A DNA stretch of 9,170 bases from a bacterium (GTDB lineage: Bacteria > T1Sed10-126). Location: NCBI GenBank assembly GCA_003554945.1, contig PWHN01000073.1:1-9170 (forward strand), in the 5' to 3' direction. The notes under the pieces were generated by a model. It was not told where the DNA came from. It did not search any database and saw only the letters and a program-made list of their open reading frames with translations. A program made the position numbers and the translations under genes. The first letter of the stretch is position 1, and each line of letters begins with the position of its first letter. Positions 1-5,660 of this stretch are shown here, in pieces.

Positions 1-35
1 CCCTAACCCCCTCCCTCCAGGGGAGAGGGGACTTT
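1..35. repeat. Partial GC-rich inverted-repeat element at left edge
   Basis: A C-rich run followed by TCCA and a G-rich run (CTCCCTCCAGGGGAGAGGGG) can fold into a short hairpin. Its style matches the dispersed intergenic repeats of many environmental bacterial genomes, and a similar C-run/G-run hairpin lies near 8916-8966 at the other end of this window. The element is probably cut by the window edge. It could also be part of a terminator for an upstream gene, but no T-tract follows directly. Confidence 0.4.
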
Positions 36-80
36 TAGGAGAGCCTTTAAGTAAATTTTATGGATATTTAAACGGTAGCA

Positions 81-116
81 CTAATCAATTGTGCTCTACT
101 AATCAATTGCGCTCTA
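81..116. repeat. Two tandem 18-bp repeats
   Basis: CTAATCAATTGTGCTCTA (81-98) is followed immediately by CTAATCAATTGCGCTCTA (99-116), with one mismatch at 92/110. Each copy contains the palindrome CAATTG. The pair lies about 120 bases upstream of the first gene of the ECF sigma operon, so it could be an activator or repressor site. A replication-slippage duplication is the simpler explanation. The rest of 36-231 is AT-rich, and I see no convincing sigma-A or ECF-type -35/-10 pair in it. Confidence 0.6.
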
Positions 117-234
117 CTATAGAAAAAAGGGACTCAATAGAATTAAAAAAATCGGGGGTTTTGTAATGTTAGGCGTTTATTAGTAGCAGAAAATGATAAA
201 AGTGTTAGTAATTATTTTTTAGGAGGTAATTGTG

Positions 235-795
235 ATGCGAAAATTTATTTTGATAGTTGTGATCCTGTCAGCAGTAGCGGGCTTCTTTGCGATGGCGAGT
301 ATTAGTCCGGCTTTGGCCGAGGGGAGCCGGGGTGGGACCGCCGAGCATTTTGCCAGGCGTGGTTTTGACGAGGAAGCGAGGCGCAAGCGAGGGCGAGACA
401 GGCAGTCGTGGTTCAAGGAGAAACTTGAGGAAGAGTTAAGTATCGACGACGACCAGGTTGAGAAACTGAGAAAAATCCAGCGAGAGTGGGAAAAGAAAGC
501 GGCAGGTTTACGTGCTGATTTGCAAAAAGAGCAGGTGGAGCTTGAGGAAATGTTAGAAGCTGGTGATCCGAGCATGACCCGTGTTCGTAGACAGTTAAGT
601 TCAAAATATGAAAAGAAGCAAAACCTTCACTTCGCCTGGCTGGAATACCGTAAAGAGGTCAAGGACGTGTTGACTTCTGACCAGCAGGAGAGTCTTCCGG
701 TCGGTTTTATCTGGGGGATTAGATCGCCATCCGCAACCGCTGTAATTACGCCATACCGGCCAGAGAGAGGTTGGCGGGAAAAGAAAATGAAATAA
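235..795 (+). CDS. Exported Spy/CpxP/ZraP-like helical protein
   Basis: A secreted, charged, almost wholly helical protein of the Spy/CpxP/metal-resistance type. The first ~28 residues are a signal peptide (basic M-R-K, hydrophobic core, A-L-A cleavage site) with no lipobox cysteine. The mature part has two copies of the family's LTxxQ-like motif, L-S-I-D-D-D-Q near residue 69 and L-T-S-D-Q-Q near 147, separated by long Lys/Glu/Arg-rich helices. One His near 133 falls where metal-binding relatives have HxxxM, but the Met is absent. A tail of about 30 residues beyond the second motif is not helical-looking. AGGAGG at 221-226 sits 8 bases before ATG 235. A GTG at 232 is the alternative start and adds one residue. 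Family members act in the periplasm as chaperones or metal binders. It heads an operon with the sigma factor 25 bases downstream, so a role in sensing or relieving envelope or metal stress is inferred. Confidence 0.82.
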   Translation: MRKFILIVVILSAVAGFFAMASISPALAEGSRGGTAEHFARRGFDEEARRKRGRDRQSWFKEKLEEELSIDDDQVEKLRKIQREWEKKAAGLRADLQKEQVELEEMLEAGDPSMTRVRRQLSSKYEKKQNLHFAWLEYRKEVKDVLTSDQQESLPVGFIWGIRSPSATAVITPYRPERGWREKKMK

Positions 796-820
796 CTGCC
801 AGGGTCGCGGTGAAATAATT

Positions 821-1375
821 ATGGACGTCGACCAAAAATTGATGCAGCGGGCCAGCAATGGTGACAGTGAGGCTTTTGGAGAGTTGATCCGTCGACATCA
901 GCAGCTCGCCTGGGGTCTGGCTTACCGTCTTCTGCGCGACCCCGGGGAAGCCGAGGATGTGGCCCAGGAAGCCTTTCTTAAAATTCTGCGAAACGCCGAT
1001 TCTTACAAGCCTTCAGCGCAGTTTAACACCTACCTTACACGCGTAGTTACACGTCTTTGTTACGATCGCTGGGACAAAAAGAAACCAGTCTACATTGAAC
1101 CGGCAAAACAGGGGGTTAACCCTTCCTGTAGTCCGTCTCCTCTGGACGGTTTTATTGCTGAGGAAGAGACGAAACGAGTTCAAAAAGCAATTGACGAGTT
1201 ACCGCGCCGCCAAAAAACAGCTCTCTATCTCCGCTATTACGAGGACTATGGATATACCGAGATAGCGGCGACCCTGGAGACCAGTGAGAAAGGAGCGGAA
1301 AGACTGCTGGCCCGGGGGCGCGAGCAATTACGCCAAAAATTAACTGTGAATGAAGAAAATAATTCGGGGGTTTAA
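821..1375 (+). CDS. ECF-family RNA polymerase sigma factor
   Basis: A 184-residue sigma-70 family protein of the extracytoplasmic-function class. Region 2 spans about residues 16-87 and includes the D-V-A-Q-E-A-F-L core-binding stretch at 46-53. Region 4 spans about 124-173 and opens with the D-E-L-P-R-R-Q segment, followed by a helix-turn-helix (G-Y-T-E-I-A-A ... S-E-K-G-A-E-R-L-L-A-R) that reads the -35 element. Regions 1 and 3 are absent, as expected for the class. It should direct polymerase to its own regulon when released from its anti-sigma factor, which starts 38 bases after the stop. The upstream ribosome-binding site is weak (GGTGA at 810-814), so it may depend on translational coupling with the Spy-like gene. 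I see no obvious ECF promoter before the operon, so autoregulation cannot be shown. Confidence 0.93.
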   Translation: MDVDQKLMQRASNGDSEAFGELIRRHQQLAWGLAYRLLRDPGEAEDVAQEAFLKILRNADSYKPSAQFNTYLTRVVTRLCYDRWDKKKPVYIEPAKQGVNPSCSPSPLDGFIAEEETKRVQKAIDELPRRQKTALYLRYYEDYGYTEIAATLETSEKGAERLLARGREQLRQKLTVNEENNSGV

Positions 1376-1413
1376 GGCTTAATTGTCGTTAATTAGTGAC
1401 GGAGGTTAAAAGG

Positions 1414-1878
1414 ATGAATTGTTCACATGTGGAAGATAAGCTTGATTTTTACCTGGACGGTGAGCTTCCGACCGGGCGCATCAATAAGCTGGAGCGTCAC
1501 CTCGAAGATTGTGTTGATTGTCGGAAGCTGTTGGAGGAGAGGAAGCGTCTGAATGCCATCATCTCGTCTTCCGATCCCATCCCGTCTGTGCCTGATCGGT
1601 TTGTTGAAAAAACGGTTACCAGAGCTGGGTTTGGAGCTGCTCGGCAGCGCCCGACGCCACTTTTCCGCCTGGCGGTGGCTGCCAGTCTACTGCTGGGGCT
1701 GCTGGTTGGACTACTTGGCAGCCGGCAATTAGTGCTGCAATTCGAGCAAGAAGCCATTGCTGAAGAAGAAACGATGATGGCCGGAGAATTTTTTGGTTTG
1801 CCGGAACCTGAAGATGATCCTCTGGCTGTTTATTATTTTTCATTATCTGAAGATAACAACCAGGGAGTTGAGGAATGA
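1414..1878 (+). CDS. Membrane-bound zinc-type (ZAS) anti-sigma factor
   Basis: A 154-residue single-pass membrane protein. The cytoplasmic N-terminus carries the ZAS signature H29-x3-C33-x2-C36, with Cys3 and His5 as possible extra ligands, inside a helical anti-sigma domain (about 1-50) of the zf-HC2 type. A transmembrane helix (about 86-102) leads to a short acidic C-terminal domain that should lie outside the membrane. The family binds the cognate ECF sigma factor and holds it inactive until a signal arrives. ATG 1414 is chosen because GGAGG at 1401-1405 lies 8 bases upstream. A GTG at 1396 would add six residues but lies before that site. The stop overlaps the start of the next gene (ATGA), so the Spy/CnrX-like partner is probably translationally coupled and may set the activity of this protein. 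Confidence 0.9.
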   Translation: MNCSHVEDKLDFYLDGELPTGRINKLERHLEDCVDCRKLLEERKRLNAIISSSDPIPSVPDRFVEKTVTRAGFGAARQRPTPLFRLAVAASLLLGLLVGLLGSRQLVLQFEQEAIAEEETMMAGEFFGLPEPEDDPLAVYYFSLSEDNNQGVEE

Positions 1879-2354
1879 TGTGGAAAAAAATTAAACCGTA
1901 TCTGCTTTACTTTTCAATCGGATTAAACCTGGCCTTTGTTTTATTTATTGGTTTCTACCTGGGGCCCTGGAGCGGTCGTGGTTCGCATCGTCGCACTGAC
2001 CGTCCCGATCCCCGGCGTTTCTTGAAGGAAGAGCTTGAGTTGACCGCGGAGCAGTGGGATGAGATTGAGCCCCGGATGGAAAAATTTAAACAAAAGGCGC
2101 AAGAAGTTCGCGCTGAGATTTCGCGTCAGCGCAGAAAAAAGCTTGATTTGCTGCTAGCTGACCGTCCCGACACGCCGGCGATTGAAGAAAGCCGGCGTCA
2201 GCTTCGTGAAGCGCGCGAAAACTGGCGCGATCTTTCCAGTCAACATTTTTCTGAAATGCGCGATATTTTAGACGAGGAGCAGCGCCGGCGGCTGCGTTCC
2301 CGCTTCAGCGAATTATCCCGCCCTGACACGCCCCCCGTTAACCACGCCAGGTGA
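1875..2354 (+). CDS. Membrane-anchored Spy/CnrX-like periplasmic sensor
   Basis: A 159-residue protein with an N-terminal membrane anchor (about 8-30, no cleavage site, no lipobox) and a charged all-helical external domain. It has the Spy/CpxP-family motif L-T-A-E-Q at 56-60 and a second related motif (I-L-D-E-E-Q) at 131-136. Just before the latter is H124-F-S-E-M128, an HxxxM pair. CnrX of the cobalt/nickel-sensing CnrYXH system uses such a His/Met pair as metal ligands, and CnrX is likewise anchored and encoded beside an anti-sigma and an ECF sigma. By analogy this is the periplasmic sensor half of the module, but the N-terminal HxxxH ligands of CnrX are not evident, so metal binding is not established. 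The start ATG overlaps the previous stop. GGGAG at 1863-1867 serves it, and a second ATG follows at 1878. Confidence 0.82.
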   Translation: MMWKKIKPYLLYFSIGLNLAFVLFIGFYLGPWSGRGSHRRTDRPDPRRFLKEELELTAEQWDEIEPRMEKFKQKAQEVRAEISRQRRKKLDLLLADRPDTPAIEESRRQLREARENWRDLSSQHFSEMRDILDEEQRRRLRSRFSELSRPDTPPVNHAR

Positions 2355-2454
2355 GCAAAGGATTTTTATAGTCTTTATATCTTGAGCTGGTTTTCCCTTT
2401 TCCCGAATCTCTCTTACCTGTCTAAATTATTTTATCCTCCGATAAGAAAAAGAT
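2355..2454. other. Intergenic stretch after the sigma operon
   Basis: AT-rich spacer between the anchored Spy-like gene and the PadR promoter. I searched for a hairpin followed by a T-run and found none, so the end of the first operon's transcript is not defined here. Confidence 0.4.
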
Positions 2455-2483
2455 TTGACAGCGGGACGAATTACATTTAAAAT
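2455..2483 (+). promoter_or_regulatory. Near-consensus sigma-A promoter for the PadR gene
   Basis: TTGACA (2455-2460, perfect -35) and TAAAAT (2478-2483, five of six at -10) are separated by exactly 17 bases. Transcription should begin near 2490, about 45 bases before the PadR start codon. This is the strongest promoter inside the window and suggests high basal expression held back by the dyad that follows. Confidence 0.82.
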
Positions 2484-2484
2484 A

Positions 2485-2503
2485 TATATGTAGTTCACAT
2501 ATA
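2485..2503. promoter_or_regulatory. Dyad operator candidate over the PadR transcription start
   Basis: TATATGT (2485-2491), AGTTC, ACATATA (2497-2503) is a perfect 7-bp inverted repeat with a 5-base centre, placed directly after the -10 where a bound protein would block initiation. PadR-family operators are commonly built from ATGT/ACAT half-sites, and most members repress their own gene. Autoregulation by the downstream PadR protein is the natural inference. The spacing between ATGT and ACAT here is 5 rather than the often quoted 8. Confidence 0.65.
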
Positions 2504-2534
2504 GAAACGAATTCTTGTAAGGAGGTAAAAAGAC

Positions 2535-2909
2535 ATGTGTGCTAATGAAAGCAGATGTCATGGTAAAGCCAACTGCTGTTGTCCATCGCCGACAAGTCGG
2601 CTGAAGAAACCGGCTGTTTTAATGCTTCTTTCGGAGCAATCCCTGCACGGTTATGCGATTATCGAAGAGCTGCAGGAACTGGGCATCGAGGGGGCCGAAC
2701 CGGGAGGGGTTTACCGTTTATTGCGTAACCTTGAGGACGAGGATCTGGTTGAGTCTGAGTGGGAGACCGAAGGGAAGGGACCGGCTAAACGGACTTACTG
2801 TCTGACGGCAGCGGGCGAGGATCGTTTGCTTGCCTGGCGGGGTCCGTTGACTCGAACGGCTGACCTGGTGGATGAGATTATGAGCCGGATAGAAACCGGT
2901 AATCAGTAA
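2535..2909 (+). CDS. PadR-family transcriptional repressor with Cys-rich N-terminus
   Basis: A 124-residue winged-helix regulator. The PadR domain covers about residues 27-100: an L-H-G-Y-A-I helix (37-42), the recognition region P-G-G-V-Y-R-L-L-R-N-L (56-66), a wing, and the family's G-P-A-K-R-T-Y-x-L-T-A-A-G-E turn (82-95). A short C-terminal helix would make the dimer. The unusual part is the N-terminal extension with Cys2, Cys8, Cys14, Cys15 and Cys16 plus His9, which is not part of the standard fold. It could bind a soft metal or metalloid, or act as a thiol redox switch, but this is inferred from composition only. GGAGG at 2521-2525 is 9 bases before the ATG. Likely targets are its own promoter and perhaps the downstream methyltransferase-importer operon. 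Confidence 0.9.
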   Translation: MCANESRCHGKANCCCPSPTSRLKKPAVLMLLSEQSLHGYAIIEELQELGIEGAEPGGVYRLLRNLEDEDLVESEWETEGKGPAKRTYCLTAAGEDRLLAWRGPLTRTADLVDEIMSRIETGNQ

Positions 2910-2934
2910 TAGGTTGTCGTTACCGCGGGGAGCG

Positions 2935-2996
2935 GGGCGCAGAGCGCAGGGCGCAAACTATCGAGCGGGCGAAAGGGCGATGGGTGAACGGGTAAA
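2935..2996. repeat. Degenerate GGGCGMA heptamer repeats
   Basis: Three contiguous 7-mers, GGGCGCA, GAGCGCA and GGGCGCA (2935-2955), are followed after a short gap by GGGCGAA (2967), GGGCGAT (2975), GGGTGAA (2982) and GGGTAAA (2990) at 7-8-base steps. It is strikingly G-rich on one strand and lies in the 183-base gap after the PadR gene. It looks like a slippage-prone intergenic repeat rather than a gene, and no clear terminator is associated with it. Confidence 0.5.
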
Positions 2997-3014
2997 TTTG
3001 TCTGGGAGTATCGG

Positions 3015-3030
3015 TGTATTGGGGGATACA
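3015..3030. promoter_or_regulatory. Small dyad upstream of the Cys-rich small gene
   Basis: TGTAT (3015-3019), six bases, ATACA (3026-3030) form a short inverted repeat about 65 bases before the next gene. It partly resembles the ATGT/ACAT style of the PadR dyad, but the arms are only 5 bp, so chance occurrence is possible. No good -35/-10 pair is evident beside it. Confidence 0.25.
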
Positions 3031-3092
3031 TAGTGTTTTTAAAACGGGACCAAAAATTTTGAAGTTACTAAATCTTTCGTGAGGTGATTGTT

Positions 3093-3287
3093 ATGTGTTG
3101 TTGTTCAGACGTTAGAAATCTTTGCTCCTGCTCGGACGGTCAGCGAAATGTTCGCCGGCGATTTTTTACCGATGAGGAGCGGGTAGGCATGCTCGAAGAT
3201 TACATTGCCGACCTTGAGAACGAACTCAAGGCTGCCCGAGAGCGACTTGATTCACTCAAAAGTGGCGAAGACACCTGCTGCTGTTGA
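3093..3287 (+). CDS. Small Cys-rich coiled-coil protein
   Basis: A 64-residue protein of unknown function. It begins M-C-C-C-S with further Cys at 11 and 13, continues with a basic R-R-R-F-F stretch (21-25), then a predicted heptad-bearing helix (about 27-56) rich in Glu, Leu and Arg, and ends in C62-C63-C64. Eight of 64 residues are cysteine, all at the two ends of the helix. In a coiled-coil dimer both ends could form a thiolate metal site. GAGGTG at 3081-3086 lies 6 bases before ATG 3093. An upstream in-frame GTG at 3084 overlaps that site and is less likely. I recall similar short proteins (an E-E-x-x-x-x-L-E-x-Y helix preceded by cysteines) in anaerobes and archaea, without an assigned function. 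The CCC runs echo those of the PadR protein upstream, which suggests shared chemistry such as soft-metal or metalloid binding. Confidence 0.7.
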   Translation: MCCCSDVRNLCSCSDGQRNVRRRFFTDEERVGMLEDYIADLENELKAARERLDSLKSGEDTCCC

Positions 3288-3291
3288 TTTG

Positions 3292-3301
3292 ACCGGCCGG
3301 T
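3292..3301. repeat. 10-bp perfect palindrome after the small gene
   Basis: ACCGGCCGGT begins 5 bases after the stop codon. It is perfectly self-complementary without a loop, so it would make a poor RNA hairpin. A pyrimidine-rich stretch (TCTCTTTCT) follows about 15 bases later. It may be a weak terminator or a protein site, but I cannot decide which. Confidence 0.3.
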
Positions 3302-3376
3302 GTAATCTACGGTGGCCTCTCTTTCTGCATGTCTTTGAGGGGCGATATGTGTTGTGTAAGCTAACCTCCTCTTAAA

Positions 3377-3406
3377 GTAACACTCTTTTAAAAAATGTGT
3401 TACAAT
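3377..3406 (+). promoter_or_regulatory. Promoter with overlapping dyad for the methyltransferase-importer operon
   Basis: GTAACAC (3377-3383) and GTGTTAC (3397-3403) are perfect 7-bp inverted arms separated by 13 bases containing TTTTAAAA. The same stretch contains a plausible sigma-A promoter, GTAACA (3377-3382, four of six at -35), 18 bases, TACAAT (3401-3406, five of six at -10), about 50 bases before the methyltransferase start. One arm covers the -35 and the other touches the -10, the classic layout of a repressor operator. The arms differ from those at the PadR promoter, so a different regulator, or a second mode of PadR binding, is implied. Confidence 0.6.
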
Positions 3407-3454
3407 TCTCCCCGTTGCGGGAAGTGACTTTTAATTTTTGAGGAGGCTGACAGC

Positions 3455-4531
3455 ATGAGCGGCGGGGTTAAGTTGCGCCGGGAGCTGGGAAAACGTTATC
3501 CCCGGGAGATTAGAAAGCTATGGCGGTATCCTCCGTCTGACACCGATCGATTTGATCGTTTATGCCGTAGTTACCGTGCTCTGGTCTTACTTGTTCAGGG
3601 GATAGAGACCAAATTTTTCGATTTATTGACAGAGTGGAATTCGGTCGACAAGGTGGCTTTTACACTCCAGGTTGAGCCAGCTTTAATAGAGCGCCTTTGT
3701 TACACACTAACCGAGCTTGATATTTTTATAAGTGAGGCCGAGCAGTACAAGTTATCTGATTTTGGCCGGCCCTTCCTTGCACCGGAAAATCTTTTCTACC
3801 AGGGTCATCTGCTCAAGCTCCGCAAAACCAAGCTGGAGCTTTTTAACTGCAGGTTGAAGGAGTCTTTCCAGGGGGAGCCGCCTTCCCGCGACGCCAAACC
3901 AATTTTTGAGGAGTCTTTCAACCTGGCGATGGCGGAAGCAACTCTGCGCGGTGACCTGCAGGAAACCGTGGAGCTGTTCCGCCGCGGCGACCTGCCGGCG
4001 TTAAGTGGTAGGCTTCTGGACCTCGGCGGCGGACACGGTCTTTATGCGCTTTCCTTCCTGGAGCTTTACCCTGAGCTGGAAGCAGAGGTATTGGATCATC
4101 CGGAAGTGGTTGTGAACCAGACCGCCCCGTTCCTCGACCACTTTTTGAACCCTGAGCGCATTGATACCTTTGCCGGCGACTTTACCAGTCTCTCCGTAAA
4201 AAATGAATACGACTTTGTCTTCGCTTCGAACGTCTTCTATAAACCGGAGGCTAAACTGAAAAATAGCCTGGAAAGTATCCGCCGTTGCCTGAAGCCCGGC
4301 GGCTACCTGTTAAGCAAGCACTTCCACTACGGCTCCGAGTCCCGCGGCGATCCTCACGTCCTCCTCTTTGATTTCGATCACTCGTTGAAGGGAGAGGACT
4401 ACGCCTCACGCCTGCGCAGCGGCCAGGAGTGGGAACAGCTTTTTGCGGCAAGTGGCTTTTCGGTGACCGGCAGCCACACGTATGAAAACTCCAACAAACC
4501 GTCTCGACTTACCATTGCAAAACTTGATTAG
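3455..4531 (+). CDS. SAM-dependent methyltransferase, O-methyltransferase fold, lacking the usual catalytic His-Asp
   Basis: A 358-residue two-domain methyltransferase. The N-terminal part (about 35-115) resembles the winged-helix dimerisation domain of the acetylserotonin/hydroxyneurosporene O-methyltransferase family. The C-terminal Rossmann domain has SAM motif I, L-D-L-G-G-G-H-G at 188-195, an acidic residue at the end of strand 2 (E-V-L-D-H-P), and the late R-C-L-K-P-G-G-Y-L-L motif. Where classical members have a catalytic H-D-W after S-N-V-L, this protein reads S258-N-V-F-Y-K-P, so the general base is missing. O-methylation of a phenol by the standard mechanism is therefore doubtful, and a thiol, a metal-bound or metalloid centre, or a cofactor is possible. 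AGGAGG at 3441-3446 is 8 bases before the ATG. It leads the importer operon, and its 3' end overlaps the next gene by about 50 bases. Confidence 0.85.
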   Translation: MSGGVKLRRELGKRYPREIRKLWRYPPSDTDRFDRLCRSYRALVLLVQGIETKFFDLLTEWNSVDKVAFTLQVEPALIERLCYTLTELDIFISEAEQYKLSDFGRPFLAPENLFYQGHLLKLRKTKLELFNCRLKESFQGEPPSRDAKPIFEESFNLAMAEATLRGDLQETVELFRRGDLPALSGRLLDLGGGHGLYALSFLELYPELEAEVLDHPEVVVNQTAPFLDHFLNPERIDTFAGDFTSLSVKNEYDFVFASNVFYKPEAKLKNSLESIRRCLKPGGYLLSKHFHYGSESRGDPHVLLFDFDHSLKGEDYASRLRSGQEWEQLFAASGFSVTGSHTYENSNKPSRLTIAKLD

Positions 4532-5660
4532 GTCCGACCAGAAAAGTTTTCCTTTCTCTGAGGAAAAGAAGCTCAGGGGGAAGGAGAGAGCATCAGACTT
4601 CGGGAAGGGTTTAATTAACCTGTCGGTATTTGTGTTGGCCTTAATTTTGATAGTTTCCCCAGTCTCTGCCGGTCAAATGGTTGAGGACATGGCAGGTCGG
4701 GAAGTGAAAATACCTAATCAACCTGAACGGTTGCTTGCCCTTGGGCCTGGGATGGTGCGAAAGCTGGCTTATTTTGATGCAGTTGACCGGTTGGTTGGCG
4801 TGGAAGAAATAGAACGGGAGTCGGATAAATATCGTCAGCCCTATCAATTAGCCAACCCGGAATTACGCCGAAAACCTCCGGCGGGTCCGGCGCAAGGGGG
4901 AGATCTGGAGCTGATAGCGTCCCGCGATCCTGACCTAATTTTATATTCCGGTGATTGTGATGAGGTGCGGCGTCTTCAGGAACGGCTTGAGATTCCCGTT
5001 CTGGTTTTTAAATTTACAGACCTGGCTGAAAAACGAGATCAGCTCCGTCGGACACTGCGTTTGCTGGGAGAAGTGCTGGACAAAGAGAACCGGGCTACGG
5101 ACATAATTGAATTTATAGAGACTTCAGTTGAGGAACTTGAAAGTTTAGCCGCCGAAGTCGCCGGCGAGGCACCAAAAATATTTATTGGTGGCACTTCTTA
5201 CCGCGGCGCTCACGGTCTGGCTGCTGCCCGGGTGCCCTGTCCACTGGCTGAATTTGTGGGCGGGCGGGACGTGGTTCAAGAAAATTTTTCTAACGTCCGG
5301 TTGGGTCACGTTGAGTTCAGTCGGGAGTTTTTACTCAGTGCCGATCCCGAGTACATTTTTCTTGATCTGCTTAACCTTGATTTAATCAAAGAAGACTTGC
5401 GGCGCCATCCTACCTATTTACAACTATCCGCTTTCCGGGAGGGGAAAACCTTCGGTCTTCATCCACACGCCTCCTATCACGTTAATTTTGAAACGGTGTT
5501 GATCAACTCCTATTACGTCGCCTCAGTCCTTTATCCGGAGAAACTTGATCGCGAGTCGTTTCTGGAACGAGCTGACGAAGTGTATGAAAAGTTTCACGAC
5601 AAAAATCTCTACGAAAAGATGGCAGAAATTTATGGCAGCTATGGAGAGCTTGAATTTTGA
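4482..5660 (+). CDS. FecB/BtuF-type periplasmic substrate-binding protein
   Basis: A class III (helical-backbone) binding protein of the Peripla_BP_2 family, the capture subunit for iron-siderophore, haem or cobalamin-type importers. The conserved start of the domain, D-M-A-G-R-E-V-K-I-P-x-x-P-E-R, follows the export signal. Later landmarks are D-P-D-L-I-L-Y-S-G, G-G-T-S-Y-R-G-A-H-G, D-P-E-Y-I-F-L-D and a Tyr-rich C-terminal helix (S-Y-Y-V-A-S-V-L-Y-P). These resemble a subfamily of anaerobes and methanogens whose ligand I do not know. The signal core is residues 44-63 (cleavage V-S-A/G), with no lipobox. The start is uncertain: ATG 4482 has no good ribosome-binding site, lies inside the methyltransferase gene and leaves an odd ~43-residue charged segment before the signal core. 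AGGAGAG near 4580 hints at a non-standard start nearer 4610-4622. The last codon overlaps the permease start. Confidence 0.9.
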   Translation: MKTPTNRLDLPLQNLIRSDQKSFPFSEEKKLRGKERASDFGKGLINLSVFVLALILIVSPVSAGQMVEDMAGREVKIPNQPERLLALGPGMVRKLAYFDAVDRLVGVEEIERESDKYRQPYQLANPELRRKPPAGPAQGGDLELIASRDPDLILYSGDCDEVRRLQERLEIPVLVFKFTDLAEKRDQLRRTLRLLGEVLDKENRATDIIEFIETSVEELESLAAEVAGEAPKIFIGGTSYRGAHGLAAARVPCPLAEFVGGRDVVQENFSNVRLGHVEFSREFLLSADPEYIFLDLLNLDLIKEDLRRHPTYLQLSAFREGKTFGLHPHASYHVNFETVLINSYYVASVLYPEKLDRESFLERADEVYEKFHDKNLYEKMAEIYGSYGELEF

